Assembly: GCF_000336755.1 (NCBI RefSeq)
Contig: NZ_AOLK01000011.1
Location: forward strand, 160,443 to 224,442
Length of the DNA: 64,000 nt
Direction of reading: 5' to 3'
Source: Haloferax elongans ATCC BAA-1513
GTDB lineage: Archaea; Halobacteriota; Halobacteria; Halobacteriales; Haloferacaceae
Part shown: positions 16,582 through 26,214 of the stretch, piece after piece
Layout: each line of letters begins with the position of its first letter
How positions within the stretch are numbered: position 1 is the stretch's first letter
Position numbers and translations under genes: made by a program
The notes under the pieces: generated by a model
What the model was told of the DNA's origin: nothing
The model's database searches: none
Seen by the model: only the letters and a program-made list of their open reading frames with translations

Positions 16582-17940
16582 ATGACGGGAGCGTCAGGCT
16601 CGGACTTCGAAGACAGTCTCGGGTTGCTCGACTGTATCGTCTTGAGTCTCGGCGGAATGGCCGGGGCAGCGATTTTCATCTTCCCCGGAACCACGGGACA
16701 GCTCGTCGGTTCCGCGTCGATTGGCGCGTGGTTCCTCGCCGGGATACTGATGCTCGCGCTCGGTCTCTGCTACGCTGAACTCACACTCGCGTTCCCGAAG
16801 GCAGGGTCGGTCGCAGTGTTCCCGTTCGAGACGTTGGGGCCGCACCCGCAGGTCCGTGCCTTTGCGAGCTACCTCGAAGGAATCGGGTACACGATTGGCT
16901 GGATTCTCGCGATTACGATTTCGGCGCTCTCGATACCCGACTACCTCGCGGTGATACTCCCGGCGGCCGCCGGAAATCCCGGCGTCGTCGCGCTCGGGGC
17001 AATCGGGTTGGCGACGCTGAGCAACCTCCTCGGTGTCGGCGTCACCAGCCGAACGAATTTGCTCTTGACTGGCGTCGTCCTCACGATTTTGCTCTTGTTC
17101 CTCGGCGTCGGCGCGTCCCACGTCCAACTCGGGCACTACGAACCACTCGCCGTGAGCGGGCCGATGAAGTTCTTCGCGGCCGTGCAGGTCGCACTCACGT
17201 CCTACGGGGCGTGGACGGTCATCCCCTCCGTGGTCGAAGAGATAGAAAACCCGTCTCGCACGGTGCCGCGAGCAATCGTCGTCTCGTTGGTCGTGACCAC
17301 GCTCCTCTATACGGCCCTCGTCGCGCTCGTTCACGGCGTTGTCCCACTCTCGCAGTTCACGGCGGGTAACGTGGCAATAACTGCCCCGCTCCGCGTCGCG
17401 ACCGAACTGATGGGGGTCGCATGGCTCCGCTCGCTTCTCGCACTCAGTGCCATTAGCGCCATCTTCACGACGATGCTCGTCGGGATTCTGAGCGCGGGAC
17501 GCGTGCTCTACGCGCTTGGCGAAAATGGCACGCTCCCGTCGATGTTCAGCACGACAAGTACTCGCTTCCGGGTTCCGTGGGTCGGCATCCTCGGTATCGG
17601 CTGTGTCGCTGCCGTCCTCGCCAGCGTCCCCAGCTATTTCTACCAACTGCTGGTCGTCGGCGCGGTCGTCGGGACCGGCATCCCGTACGCCATCAACATC
17701 CTGTCGTTCCTCGGGCTTCGATACTACCGAACTGACGTTTCGCCTGACTTCCGGGCACCCGGCGGAAGCGCGCTTGCGGTCGTCTCCTTTGCCGTCCTCG
17801 GAATCGCCATGCTCGGGCTGAGTTCCACGGCAGTCGTCTGGTCTGCTGGCACGCTCGTCATCGTCAGTGGATACTACGGCGTTCGATACGCGCTCAATCC
17901 CGACGGAATCACACCGAGGCGGTCTGAGGAGTTCCCGTAG
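16582..17940 (+). CDS. APC-superfamily amino acid/amine permease
   Basis: 452 aa integral membrane protein with about 12 hydrophobic helices. The first helix has 'LSLGGMAGAAIFIFPG', the glycine-rich substrate-binding unwound segment of APC transporters (usually GxG(I/A)IGxGIF), and helix 6 has 'SYGAWTVIPSVVEEIENPSRTVPRAI', the classic conserved APC block (P.A....EE..NP.R..P.A). 'ALGENGTLPSMFSTTSTRFRVPW' before helix 9 is also typical. It would import an amino acid or amine by cation symport. No C-terminal Usp or TrkA domain is fused. ATG 16582 chosen; GTG 16567 is in frame. Confidence 0.92.
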   Translation: MTGASGSDFEDSLGLLDCIVLSLGGMAGAAIFIFPGTTGQLVGSASIGAWFLAGILMLALGLCYAELTLAFPKAGSVAVFPFETLGPHPQVRAFASYLEGIGYTIGWILAITISALSIPDYLAVILPAAAGNPGVVALGAIGLATLSNLLGVGVTSRTNLLLTGVVLTILLLFLGVGASHVQLGHYEPLAVSGPMKFFAAVQVALTSYGAWTVIPSVVEEIENPSRTVPRAIVVSLVVTTLLYTALVALVHGVVPLSQFTAGNVAITAPLRVATELMGVAWLRSLLALSAISAIFTTMLVGILSAGRVLYALGENGTLPSMFSTTSTRFRVPWVGILGIGCVAAVLASVPSYFYQLLVVGAVVGTGIPYAINILSFLGLRYYRTDVSPDFRAPGGSALAVVSFAVLGIAMLGLSSTAVVWSAGTLVIVSGYYGVRYALNPDGITPRRSEEFP

Positions 17941-18031
17941 GGACGTGTCTCTACCATTCGGCCGTCACGAACTCCGGCAGAACCCGGCTTAGACGCAACG
18001 CATTTCCATCCCTATCGTCTGTATTCTGCCA

Positions 18032-18736
18032 ATGAATCGACCGAGACTCGCCTTCCTCGACGCGTCGCACGGCGACGACAACACTTCGCGGAACTTCAGA
18101 CGCGAACTCGACGCCGACCTCGTCGAGTTCGACGCGACCGACGACCACCTCCCCTCGCACTTCGATTTCGATGGCGTGGTCGTCACCGGCTCGTCTTCCT
18201 CTGTCTACTGGGACGACGAGTGGATTGCGAACCTCGTCTCGTGGGTCGCGGACGCCGACGACCGCAACCTCCCGATTCTCGGCGTCTGCTTCGGGCATCA
18301 GGTGCTCGCCGCCGCGCTCGGAGGGACCGTCGAGGATATGGACGAGTTCGAGTTGGGATACAGCGAAATCACTCGCACGGCAGACGACGACCTGTTTGCG
18401 GGTATCGACGACCGCTTTACGGTCTTCACGTCCCACGGCGACGTCGTGACCGAACTCCCACCCGGTGCAGACCTTCTCGCCGAAAACGAGTACGGTGTCC
18501 ACGCCTTCCGCCGAGACCACGCGCTGGGTGTGCAGTTCCACCCCGAGTACGACACGACGACCGCCGAGACAATCGCACGCGAAAAGGACTTCCTTCCCGA
18601 CGAGCGGATTCAGGCCGTCATCGACGACATCACACCCGAAAACTACGACGCCGCCTGTGAGGCAAAGCGCCTGTTCGACAACTTCGTCGCCTACGTCGAC
18701 CGCGTCCAGTCGGAGACGGTCGAATCGGCGGCTTAA
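18032..18736 (+). CDS. Class I glutamine amidotransferase-like protein
   Basis: 234 aa. The nucleophile elbow is 'GVCFGHQVLA' (Cys in GVCFGHQ), the oxyanion strand 'VVVTGSSSSVYW' and the His-x-Glu end of the triad is 'GVQFHPEYDTTTAETI', so all three catalytic residues are present. Stand-alone GATase1 proteins of this sort remove ammonia from glutamine or cleave gamma-glutamyl bonds; some resemble GMP synthase subunit GuaA-N, but no synthetase partner is encoded nearby. Not in an operon: the neighbours are the APC permease upstream with about 90 nt and a convergent gene downstream. Confidence 0.88.
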   Translation: MNRPRLAFLDASHGDDNTSRNFRRELDADLVEFDATDDHLPSHFDFDGVVVTGSSSSVYWDDEWIANLVSWVADADDRNLPILGVCFGHQVLAAALGGTVEDMDEFELGYSEITRTADDDLFAGIDDRFTVFTSHGDVVTELPPGADLLAENEYGVHAFRRDHALGVQFHPEYDTTTAETIAREKDFLPDERIQAVIDDITPENYDAACEAKRLFDNFVAYVDRVQSETVESAA

Positions 18737-18775
18737 GCGGAGAACCGGTAGCCTGCGTCGGACCGGCCGACTACG

Positions 18776-19138
18776 TTATTCGAATTCGCTGATTCGGTCT
18801 CGGCTCGTTTCTGTATCGTCTCGGTTTCTTTTCTCGTCGCTTTCCAACAGTCGGTCGAGTCGGCGTTCGAACTCCTCGTCGGTGAGTTCGCCAGCGGCGT
18901 AGCGCTGTTGGAGCGTGTCGATGGGGTCTCGACTGTTTTGGGGCGAGCCGTCCCGTTCCACTTCTGACGGCCGTTCGACTCGCTCAGTAAACACACCGAG
19001 GCCCACGGCGACGATTACTGCGATGATTCCGAGGGTTACTCCCCGTCCCCAGGTCACCTCCATTACACCCAGCAGGATGAGGACAAAGAGCGCGTAGAGA
19101 GTCGTCGTCCGAGCTGACGGTATCGTGACCCAACGCAT
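18776..19138 (-). CDS. Membrane protein with C-terminal SHOCT domain
   Basis: 120 aa. Two hydrophobic segments ('TTTLYALFVLILLGVMEV' and 'GVTLGIIAVIVAVGLGVF') are followed by a polar tail containing 'DPIDTLQQRYAAGELTDEEFERRLDRLLE', a textbook SHOCT motif (short C-terminal helix pair). The arrangement (two TM, SHOCT) is common in haloarchaea; SHOCT is thought to mediate oligomerisation. ATG 19138 is placed 23-32 nt from the TATA box at 19161-19170, indicating a leaderless mRNA; longer upstream reading is not coding-like. Divergent from the acyl-CoA dehydrogenase gene. Confidence 0.85.
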   Translation of the reverse strand: MRWVTIPSARTTTLYALFVLILLGVMEVTWGRGVTLGIIAVIVAVGLGVFTERVERPSEVERDGSPQNSRDPIDTLQQRYAAGELTDEEFERRLDRLLESDEKRNRDDTETSRDRISEFE

Positions 19139-19160
19139 GCCTCCGAAGTATATCGAAAAA

Positions 19161-19170
19161 TGATAAATTT
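19161..19170 (-). promoter_or_regulatory. TATA box of the SHOCT membrane protein gene
   Basis: Reverse strand AAATTTATCA, 23-32 nt before ATG 19138. Confidence 0.55.
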
Positions 19171-19247
19171 CTGTCGGTAATTCGGAGACGGCGTTCCTGT
19201 CGTGTGTGAGCGAATCGCTTTTCACCGACCCAATCACACGGTCTATC

Positions 19248-20411
19248 ATGCTGGATTATCTCGGAATGGAGGAGGACCTGTCGTCGGAAGAGAAACTGGT
19301 CCGCGACGAGGCACGTCGATTCGTCGAAGAGCAGGTGAAACCGGACATCGGCGAGCACTTCGAAAACGGGACGTTCCCGATGGACCTCATCCCCAAGATG
19401 GGCGAACTCGGCTTCTACGCGCCCAACCTCGACGGCTACGGACTTCCGGGTCTCGGCGACCGCGCCTACGGCCTCCTGATGCAGGAACTCGAAGCGGGCG
19501 ACTCCGGCCTTCGCTCGATGGCGAGCGTGCAGGGCTCGCTCGTCATCTACCCCATCCACGCCTACGGCTCTGAAGCGCAGAAAGAAGAGTGGCTCCCGGC
19601 ACTCGGCAGCGGTGAGGCAGTCGGCTGTTTCGGCCTGACGGAACCCCAGCACGGGTCGAATCCGGCGGGCATGGAGACGAAAGCCGAGCAGGACGCCGAC
19701 GGCTACGTTCTCAACGGGTCGAAGACGTGGATTACGAACTCCCCCATCGCCGACGTGGCGGTCGTCTGGGCGCGTGACGTCTCCGCCGAGGACTCGCCAG
19801 TTCGCGGCTTCCTCGTCGAGACCGACCGCGACGGCGTGACGACGAACAAAATCGACGACAAACTCTCGATGCGCGCCTCCGTGACGGGCGAAATCGGCCT
19901 CGACGACGTTCGCGTCCCCGAGGAGAACGTGCTCCCCGGCGTCGAGGGCATGAAAGGACCGCTGTCGTGTCTCACGCAGGCCCGCTACGGCATCGCGTGG
20001 GGCGTCGTCGGCGCGGCCCGCGACTCGTTCGAGGAGGCGCTCCAGTACTCGAAGGACCGCGAGCAGTTCGGCGGTCCCATCGCGCGTTTCCAACTCCAGC
20101 AGGGCAAACTCGCCGAGATGGCGACCCAGATTACGAACGCCCAACTGCAAGCCCACCGCCTCGCCGAACTCAAAGAGCGCGGTGACTTAGAGCACCAACA
20201 GGTGTCGATGGCGAAACGCCACAACGTCCGGGTCGCCCGCGACGTGACGCGAACGGCCCGCGAGATGCTCGGCGGAAACGGCATCACGACCGACTACTCG
20301 CCGATGCGTCACATGTCGAACATCGAGACGGTGTACACCTACGAGGGTACCGACGACATTCACACGCTCGTCATCGGGTCTGAGTTGACCGGCATTCCGG
20401 CGTTCGAATAA
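19248..20411 (+). CDS. Acyl-CoA dehydrogenase (glutaryl-CoA dehydrogenase-like)
   Basis: 387 aa flavoprotein. 'CFGLTEPQHGSNPAGMETKA' and 'LNGSKTWITNSPIADVAVVWA' are the FAD/acyl-CoA binding strands; 'YGIAWGVVGAARDSFEEALQYSKDREQFGGPIARFQ' and 'EMLGGNGITTDYSPMRHMSNIETVYTYEGTDDIHTLVIG' are the C-terminal helices. The catalytic base Glu is in 'YEGTDD', the glutaryl-CoA/short-chain pattern. It would oxidise an acyl-CoA and pass electrons to ETF. ATG 19248 matches the usual haloarchaeal 'MLDYxGxExDL' start; the in-frame GTG at 19206 is rejected. The cytochrome b/HdrD-like protein at 26215 and the MaoC hydratase at 49946 could work in the same acyl-CoA pathway. Confidence 0.92.
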   Translation: MLDYLGMEEDLSSEEKLVRDEARRFVEEQVKPDIGEHFENGTFPMDLIPKMGELGFYAPNLDGYGLPGLGDRAYGLLMQELEAGDSGLRSMASVQGSLVIYPIHAYGSEAQKEEWLPALGSGEAVGCFGLTEPQHGSNPAGMETKAEQDADGYVLNGSKTWITNSPIADVAVVWARDVSAEDSPVRGFLVETDRDGVTTNKIDDKLSMRASVTGEIGLDDVRVPEENVLPGVEGMKGPLSCLTQARYGIAWGVVGAARDSFEEALQYSKDREQFGGPIARFQLQQGKLAEMATQITNAQLQAHRLAELKERGDLEHQQVSMAKRHNVRVARDVTRTAREMLGGNGITTDYSPMRHMSNIETVYTYEGTDDIHTLVIGSELTGIPAFE

Positions 20412-20515
20412 CACGCGTTCCGAGCGACAGGGTCGCTTTCGGTCCTGTGCGTGTACTGTGCCAACACCACACATACCTTTTTATTCTCCGACTCATACGG
20501 TACGATAGAGCCCCA

Positions 20516-20806
20516 ATGACCACCTCGGCCCAGGACCGTCCGACGGCGCTCGACCTCTCGCGTGAGGAGTCGTGGGTCGTCCACGCCGCATTGCTCGCAG
20601 CCATCGAGCGGGCGCTCGAAGCCGACGAAGAGCCGACGCTCCCGGTTGACCTGCTTGCACGCATCGAAGCGGGAGACGAAGACTTCGACAGCGACGAACT
20701 CGACTACCTCGTGGAGGCGCTCCGCGCCTACCGAGACGACGCGCCCGACAGAGACCGTCACCACGTCACGCACGTACTCGACCACATCGAGTCCGCGCAG
20801 GCGTAA
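20516..20806 (+). CDS. Conserved haloarchaeal hypothetical protein, 96 aa
   Basis: Acidic, all-helical-looking soluble protein: 'LDLSREESWVVHAALLAAIERALEADEEPTLPVDLLARIE' then 'FDSDELDYLVEALRAYRDDAPDRDRHHVTHVLDHIE'. I recognise the 'LS.EE.WVVH.ALL...' opening from small haloarchaeal proteins of unknown function. A TATA-like CTTTTTATT at 20477-20485 lies 31-39 nt before ATG 20516. No catalytic motif or DNA-binding motif is evident. Confidence 0.75.
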   Translation: MTTSAQDRPTALDLSREESWVVHAALLAAIERALEADEEPTLPVDLLARIEAGDEDFDSDELDYLVEALRAYRDDAPDRDRHHVTHVLDHIESAQA

Positions 20807-20959
20807 CGAACGGTTGCCCTCCACCATTCTTTGAACTATACCGCTTACTGATATGTGTGCCAATTTGTTCTGTTTCAGCCGACCTTCCGCCCGTTAGCAC
20901 GCGCGCTCAAATTGACATTCCAACAACTACTTCAGTAATCGTCACGCTACCGACAGGTG

Positions 20960-22048
20960 ATGCGTTCCTCCAACGCACACAGACTGACGATTGCGGCCCT
21001 CCTCATGGTGGTCCTCGCGTCCGTCGCGACACCAGTGAGTGCTGCCGCTCAGTACGAGTTCTCAGATGATGCGTACGAAGGCGAACAGGGCGATGTAATC
21101 GAAATTACGGTGAACGCGTCGGCCGACGCCAACGACTCGGTGGACGTCCACATCGGGAGTGAAGACGCTGGATTCCTCGTCCACGCGACTGCGACCGACG
21201 AGAACGGCGACGGCAACGTCACGCTCGCGCTCAACACGAGCACTGCGGGACAGGTCGAAGCCTCGTCGTACCTCTCTGCGGTCGACAACGACTCCGTGAA
21301 CGCCACCCAGGCGACCGACAACATCACCGACCTCCTCGACGCCGGCAGCTACTCGCTGAAAGTCGGTTCGATGAACAACTCGTCGGATACGGCGACGCTC
21401 ACGGTCAAAGAGAACGAATCGGCGACTGACCCGGTCGAACCGACGCCGTCCGAAGACGAATCTTCGGAACTCGACTTCGAGAAGACCGTCATCGTCGCTG
21501 ACGCTGCCTCTGACGGCGTCGGCGAAATCCCGGTCCAGTTCGGTTCGAACGACACTGCGAACGTTCTGATTGCAGCTGACGAAACCGGCTACGACACGAT
21601 GCTCAAACTCACCGACGCGGACGGCGACGGTGACGCTGCCGTGTCGGTCGATGCTGCGTCCGACGCCGACTCGCCACAGGAGTACATCACCGCCTCCGAC
21701 GGTGACGAATTCGAAGTCGTCTCGACGAACGAGTCGACGACGACGCTTCAGGCAGGCATCGACTACGACCTCGAACTCATGCCTGTCGGTGCCGAAGACG
21801 CCGCGACCATCGGGACGCTCTCTGTCAAGGAGAACCTGAACGAGACGACGCAGACGACTACCACGACGGAAACGACGGCCGAACAGACGACGGCCGAGCA
21901 GACGACCGAACAGACGACGACCACCGAATCGAACGAGTCGGCGACGACCACGTCCGGTGAATCCACTGATACTGGTATCCCCGGATTCGGTGCGGCACTC
22001 GCCGTCGTTGCGCTCGTCGCAGCAGCGTTCGTCGCAACCCGTCAGTAA
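20960..22048 (+). CDS. Secreted surface protein with PGF-CTERM anchor (paralogue A)
   Basis: 362 aa. Sec signal peptide 'RLTIAALLMVVLASVATPVSAAAQ' with likely cleavage after VSA; two repeated domains of about 110 residues ('GDVIEITVNASADANDSVDVHIG...' and 'SELDFEKTVIVADAASDGVGEIPVQFGS...'), each with many Asn-x-Ser/Thr sites; a Thr-rich stalk (about 50 residues of TTTE/TTEQ); then [23 protein letters not shown], the PGF-CTERM signal cleaved and lipid-anchored by archaeosortase ArtA in Haloferax. Similar domains occur in haloarchaeal surface glycoproteins. ATG 20960; a GTG one codon before is possible. The neighbouring gene at 22218 is a tandem paralogue. Confidence 0.88.
   Translation: MRSSNAHRLTIAALLMVVLASVATPVSAAAQYEFSDDAYEGEQGDVIEITVNASADANDSVDVHIGSEDAGFLVHATATDENGDGNVTLALNTSTAGQVEASSYLSAVDNDSVNATQATDNITDLLDAGSYSLKVGSMNNSSDTATLTVKENESATDPVEPTPSEDESSELDFEKTVIVADAASDGVGEIPVQFGSNDTANVLIAADETGYDTMLKLTDADGDGDAAVSVDAASDADSPQEYITASDGDEFEVVSTNESTTTLQAGIDYDLELMPVGAEDAATIGTLSVKENLNETTQTTTTTETTAEQTTAEQTTEQTTTTESNESATTTSGESTDTGIPGFGAALAVVALVAAAFVATRQ
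21918..22048 (+). repeat. 3'-end direct repeat, copy 1 (PGF-CTERM cassette)
   Basis: The last 131 bp of the 20960 gene match 23137-23267 with 8 mismatches by my count, all or nearly all at silent or C-terminal positions; upstream of this block the two genes are far less alike. Confidence 0.85.
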
Positions 22049-22217
22049 GTCCTGACGCTCTTCGACCCGCGTTCTATCTTTTTGCGCCGCGTGTGCTTCT
22101 CGTCTGCTGACCCGAGAACGGTCAGGCGATTTCGTCTGCTCGCTCGCCTCGACTTCGGCCCTTCCATAGATGACAATTTAGTAACTTATTTGGTCGCAAT
22201 CGAGAAAGAGAGTACCG

Positions 22218-23763
<1,546 letters not shown>

Positions 23764-23856
23764 GGGTATCGGGTCGCCGCACTCCTCGATTGTGCCTCGG
23801 TCGGCAGACGTGACGGCGAAACCAGACGTTATCTCGCTCGCCCGCCTGCCGTCTCT

Positions 23857-24231
23857 ATGGGTCTCATTCACACTGCACTCACCGTCTCGGACCTCGACTC
23901 GACGCTCGACTTCTACGCCGAACTCGGTCTCGAACAGACCAACGAGTTCGAACTCGACGGCGTTCGAAACGTCTACCTCGGCAGCGACGACACCGACATG
24001 GAACTCCAACTGAAGTACGACCGCACCTCGACCGAGCGTATCGAACCCGCGGGTATCGACCACATCGCTATCGAAGTCGACGATGTGGACCGCGTCTTCG
24101 AGGACCTCCTCGCGGCCGAATCGCCGGACGTGGTGAAACCGCCGGTCGATATTCCGGCGGTCGACGCCCGCGCGGCGTTCGTCGAGGACCCCGACGGCTA
24201 CGTCGTCGAACTGGTCGAATTCGAGGACTGA
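23857..24231 (+). CDS. VOC-superfamily (glyoxalase I-like) protein
   Basis: 124 aa, two beta-alpha-beta-beta-beta modules. First module 'GLIHTALTVSDLDSTLDFYAELGLEQ...MELQLKY' supplies a His and a Glu; second 'GIDHIAIEVDDVDRVFEDLL...AAFVEDPDGYVVELVEFED' supplies His and Glu, so the four VOC metal ligands (H/H/E/E pattern) appear present. This fits lactoylglutathione lyase-like or methylmalonyl-CoA epimerase-like enzymes; haloarchaea use other thiols than glutathione, so the substrate is uncertain. Start ATG 23857, 93 nt after the ferredoxin. Confidence 0.88.
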   Translation: MGLIHTALTVSDLDSTLDFYAELGLEQTNEFELDGVRNVYLGSDDTDMELQLKYDRTSTERIEPAGIDHIAIEVDDVDRVFEDLLAAESPDVVKPPVDIPAVDARAAFVEDPDGYVVELVEFED

Positions 24232-24240
24232 ACACCGCTC

Positions 24241-24981
24241 CTACTCGCAGTCGACGTCGTCTCCATCGACTTCGGTCGGACTTCCGCCTGCGACTGTCGC
24301 GGTCGCTTCAGTCTCCGCGATGAGCAACTCGTCTTCCGGGCCGTAGAATCGAATCTCGACGGTGTCGCCGGGTTCCATCGGCCTGTCGCCTTCGTACGCG
24401 ACGGGATATCGGCCGTCGGTTCTGAAGAACGGGCCGTCGCCGGTGTCGATGTCGTTCCAGCTCGATTCGACGTACCGGACGCCGACATCGTCGCGCCCCG
24501 TCTCGCCAGCCGTCTGCCAGCGGTTGTGAACCATCCGAACGACGAGTTTCTCTCCGGCTCCGAAGTCGCCGGTGCAGAACGCGCCGACCTCGGCGTCGTG
24601 ATACTGCTGTTCGGTATCCTCGTCGAATCGGTTCGGATTGACGAACCGAAGGTGGCCACCCGACCCGTCGTCGCCGCGCCATCGGACGAGCACCGAGCCG
24701 ATGTCGTCGCCCTCGAAGACGGGACCGTGGCTGTATACAACTGTGATACGGTCGATGTCACCTCTCGTCTCCCCACCTGCGGAGTTCCAGCCGTTCCACG
24801 ACCGGTGCTCGGGACCGAGTACGACAGACGTCTCACCGAAGGCGCGGGCGTCCTGTGGTTCTACGTACCCGTCCGCGGACTGGAAGAAGTATCCGGATGC
24901 GGTCGTCGCGAGGATGAGTACGATGGCGACCAACAGAATCGTCGCAACCACTTGGGAGACGCCCCTCGAATTTCTACTCAC
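24241..24981 (-). CDS. Type IV pilin-like protein with class III signal peptide
   Basis: 246 aa from GTG 24981. The N-terminus MSRNSRG|VSQVVATILLVAIVLILATTASGYF has the archaeal pilin signal: basic residues, Gly before the cut, then a hydrophobic helix (DUF1628-type). PibD would cleave after Gly7. The ectodomain of about 210 residues is beta-rich with 'DRITVVYSHGPVFEGDDIGSVLVRW' and 'KLVVRMVHNRW...', and the C-terminal 'GDTVEIRFYGPEDELLIAETEATV'; this looks like the secreted 'archaellin/type IV pilin N-terminal domain protein' class that occurs singly. No pilin assembly genes are near. GTG was chosen because it places the signal correctly; upstream codons do not. Confidence 0.85.
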   Translation of the reverse strand: MSRNSRGVSQVVATILLVAIVLILATTASGYFFQSADGYVEPQDARAFGETSVVLGPEHRSWNGWNSAGGETRGDIDRITVVYSHGPVFEGDDIGSVLVRWRGDDGSGGHLRFVNPNRFDEDTEQQYHDAEVGAFCTGDFGAGEKLVVRMVHNRWQTAGETGRDDVGVRYVESSWNDIDTGDGPFFRTDGRYPVAYEGDRPMEPGDTVEIRFYGPEDELLIAETEATATVAGGSPTEVDGDDVDCE

Positions 24982-25115
24982 GGCTTGTACACTGACTGAT
25001 AAATAGACTATGTGAAAATACTTTTGAGAAAAAGTTGTCAATACATATATGGTTATTCTAACGACATATTTGGGTTCAGGAACCGAACGAATTCGCCCCC
25101 TCGAACAGGTATATG

Positions 25116-25130
25116 TTGCCAGCGTGGCAA
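25116..25130. promoter_or_regulatory. Palindrome TTGCCA-GCG-TGGCAA at the ferritin-like promoter
   Basis: Perfect 6-bp arms with a 3-nt centre, just downstream of a TATA-like GTATATG (25110-25115) and 13 nt before ATG 25143; a further TTGCCA half-site abuts the ATG (25138-25143). Position overlapping the transcription start is that of a repressor site; a metal-dependent regulator is an inference from the ferritin-like product. Confidence 0.5.
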
Positions 25131-25142
25131 TATGAGATTGCC

Positions 25143-25595
25143 ATGTCTGAGGACGTGACTGCGCTCCTGAAGCGCGCTTACCAAGACGAGATCGAGACAG
25201 TGATGAACTATATGACGAACTCCATCGTCCTCGATGGCGTTCGGGCAGAAGAAATCAAAGAGTCGCTCAAGACCGACATTCAGGAGGAACTCACCCACGC
25301 CGAGCAAATCGGCAATCGACTGAAACAACTCGACGAGAAGCCGCCGGGTTCTGCTGCGTTCGAAGCCCGCCAGCACGAATTACAGCCCCCGGAAGACAGT
25401 ACAGATGTGCTCTCGGTCATCAACGGCGTCCTCACGGCCGAGGAGGATGCCATCGAGACCTACCGCTCTCTTATCGAGGCGGCCGAGGAAGCGAACGACC
25501 CGGTCACTGAGGACCTCGCGGTGACGCTCCTGGCCGACGAGGAAGCCCACCGAACCGAGTTCCGCGGGTTCAAGAAAGAATACGAGCGCGAATAA
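25143..25595 (+). CDS. Ferritin-like diiron protein (bacterioferritin/Dps-like fold)
   Basis: 150 aa four-helix protein. Two E-x-x-H units are visible, 'QEELTHAEQIGN' (helix 2) and 'ADEEAHRTEFRGF' (helix 4), with further glutamates in 'YQDEIETVMNYMTNS' (helix 1) and 'AEEDAIETYRSLIEAAE' (helix 3): together the E / ExxH / E / ExxH diiron set. This is the ferritin-like domain family of haloarchaea, thought to handle iron or oxygen stress; it is shorter than bacterioferritin and lacks a haem Met. ATG 25143 directly follows the palindrome at 25116-25130. Confidence 0.85.
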   Translation: MSEDVTALLKRAYQDEIETVMNYMTNSIVLDGVRAEEIKESLKTDIQEELTHAEQIGNRLKQLDEKPPGSAAFEARQHELQPPEDSTDVLSVINGVLTAEEDAIETYRSLIEAAEEANDPVTEDLAVTLLADEEAHRTEFRGFKKEYERE

Positions 25596-25659
25596 CGAAC
25601 CCCCCTCGGCCGACGCATCAAACAGAAGACACTTACCGTCACTTTTCGAGGCGGTGAGT

Positions 25660-26196
25660 ATGCCCGGTCCCGTTTTTCTCGCTGGCGACGACGTGACGCT
25701 CCGCCCCGTCGAGCGTGAGGACCTCGACTTCCTCCAGACACACCGCAACGACCCCGAAATCAGACGCTGGTTGCCGCGCGTTCACCCACAGAACCGCGAG
25801 CAACTCGAATCGGAGTTCGAGGGCTACATGTCCGAGGACGGCGGCGTGAACCTCGTCGCCACCGTCGATGGCGACCCGGTCGGATTCGTCTCGCTGTTCG
25901 ACGTGCAACACGAGTCCGGACGGGCGCGACTCGCGGCGTGGTTCGAACCCGACGCGCAGGGACAGGGCTACGGAACCGAAGCGGCCGAACTCCTCGTCGA
26001 CTACGCGTTCGACGAACGACGACTCCACAAACTCGTCGCGGGTGCGTTGGCGACGAACGACCCGTCGCGCGGACTCCTCGAATCGCTCGGATTCACGCAG
26101 GAGGGGCGTCAGTCCGACCACTACTACGTCCGCGGCGAGTACGTCGATAGAGTCGTCTACGGACTGCTCGAAACGGACTGGAAAAACGCGACCTGA
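25660..26196 (+). CDS. GNAT-family N-acetyltransferase (RimJ/RimL-like)
   Basis: 178 aa. 'DVTLRPVEREDLDFLQTHRNDPEIRRWLPRVHP' is the RimJ/RimL-type N-terminus; 'AAWFEPDAQGQGYGTEAAELLVDYAFDERRLHKLVAGALATNDPSRGLLESLGFTQEG' contains the acetyl-CoA loop QGQGYG and the N-P-S/A-N-x-x-S...LGF block. Substrates in this group include protein N-termini, aminoglycosides and small amines. ATG 25660 follows a GTG two codons upstream. Likely paralogue of the truncated gene at 1-386. Confidence 0.9.
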   Translation: MPGPVFLAGDDVTLRPVEREDLDFLQTHRNDPEIRRWLPRVHPQNREQLESEFEGYMSEDGGVNLVATVDGDPVGFVSLFDVQHESGRARLAAWFEPDAQGQGYGTEAAELLVDYAFDERRLHKLVAGALATNDPSRGLLESLGFTQEGRQSDHYYVRGEYVDRVVYGLLETDWKNAT

Positions 26197-26214
26197 GCTG
26201 CGGCGCGAGGCGGT

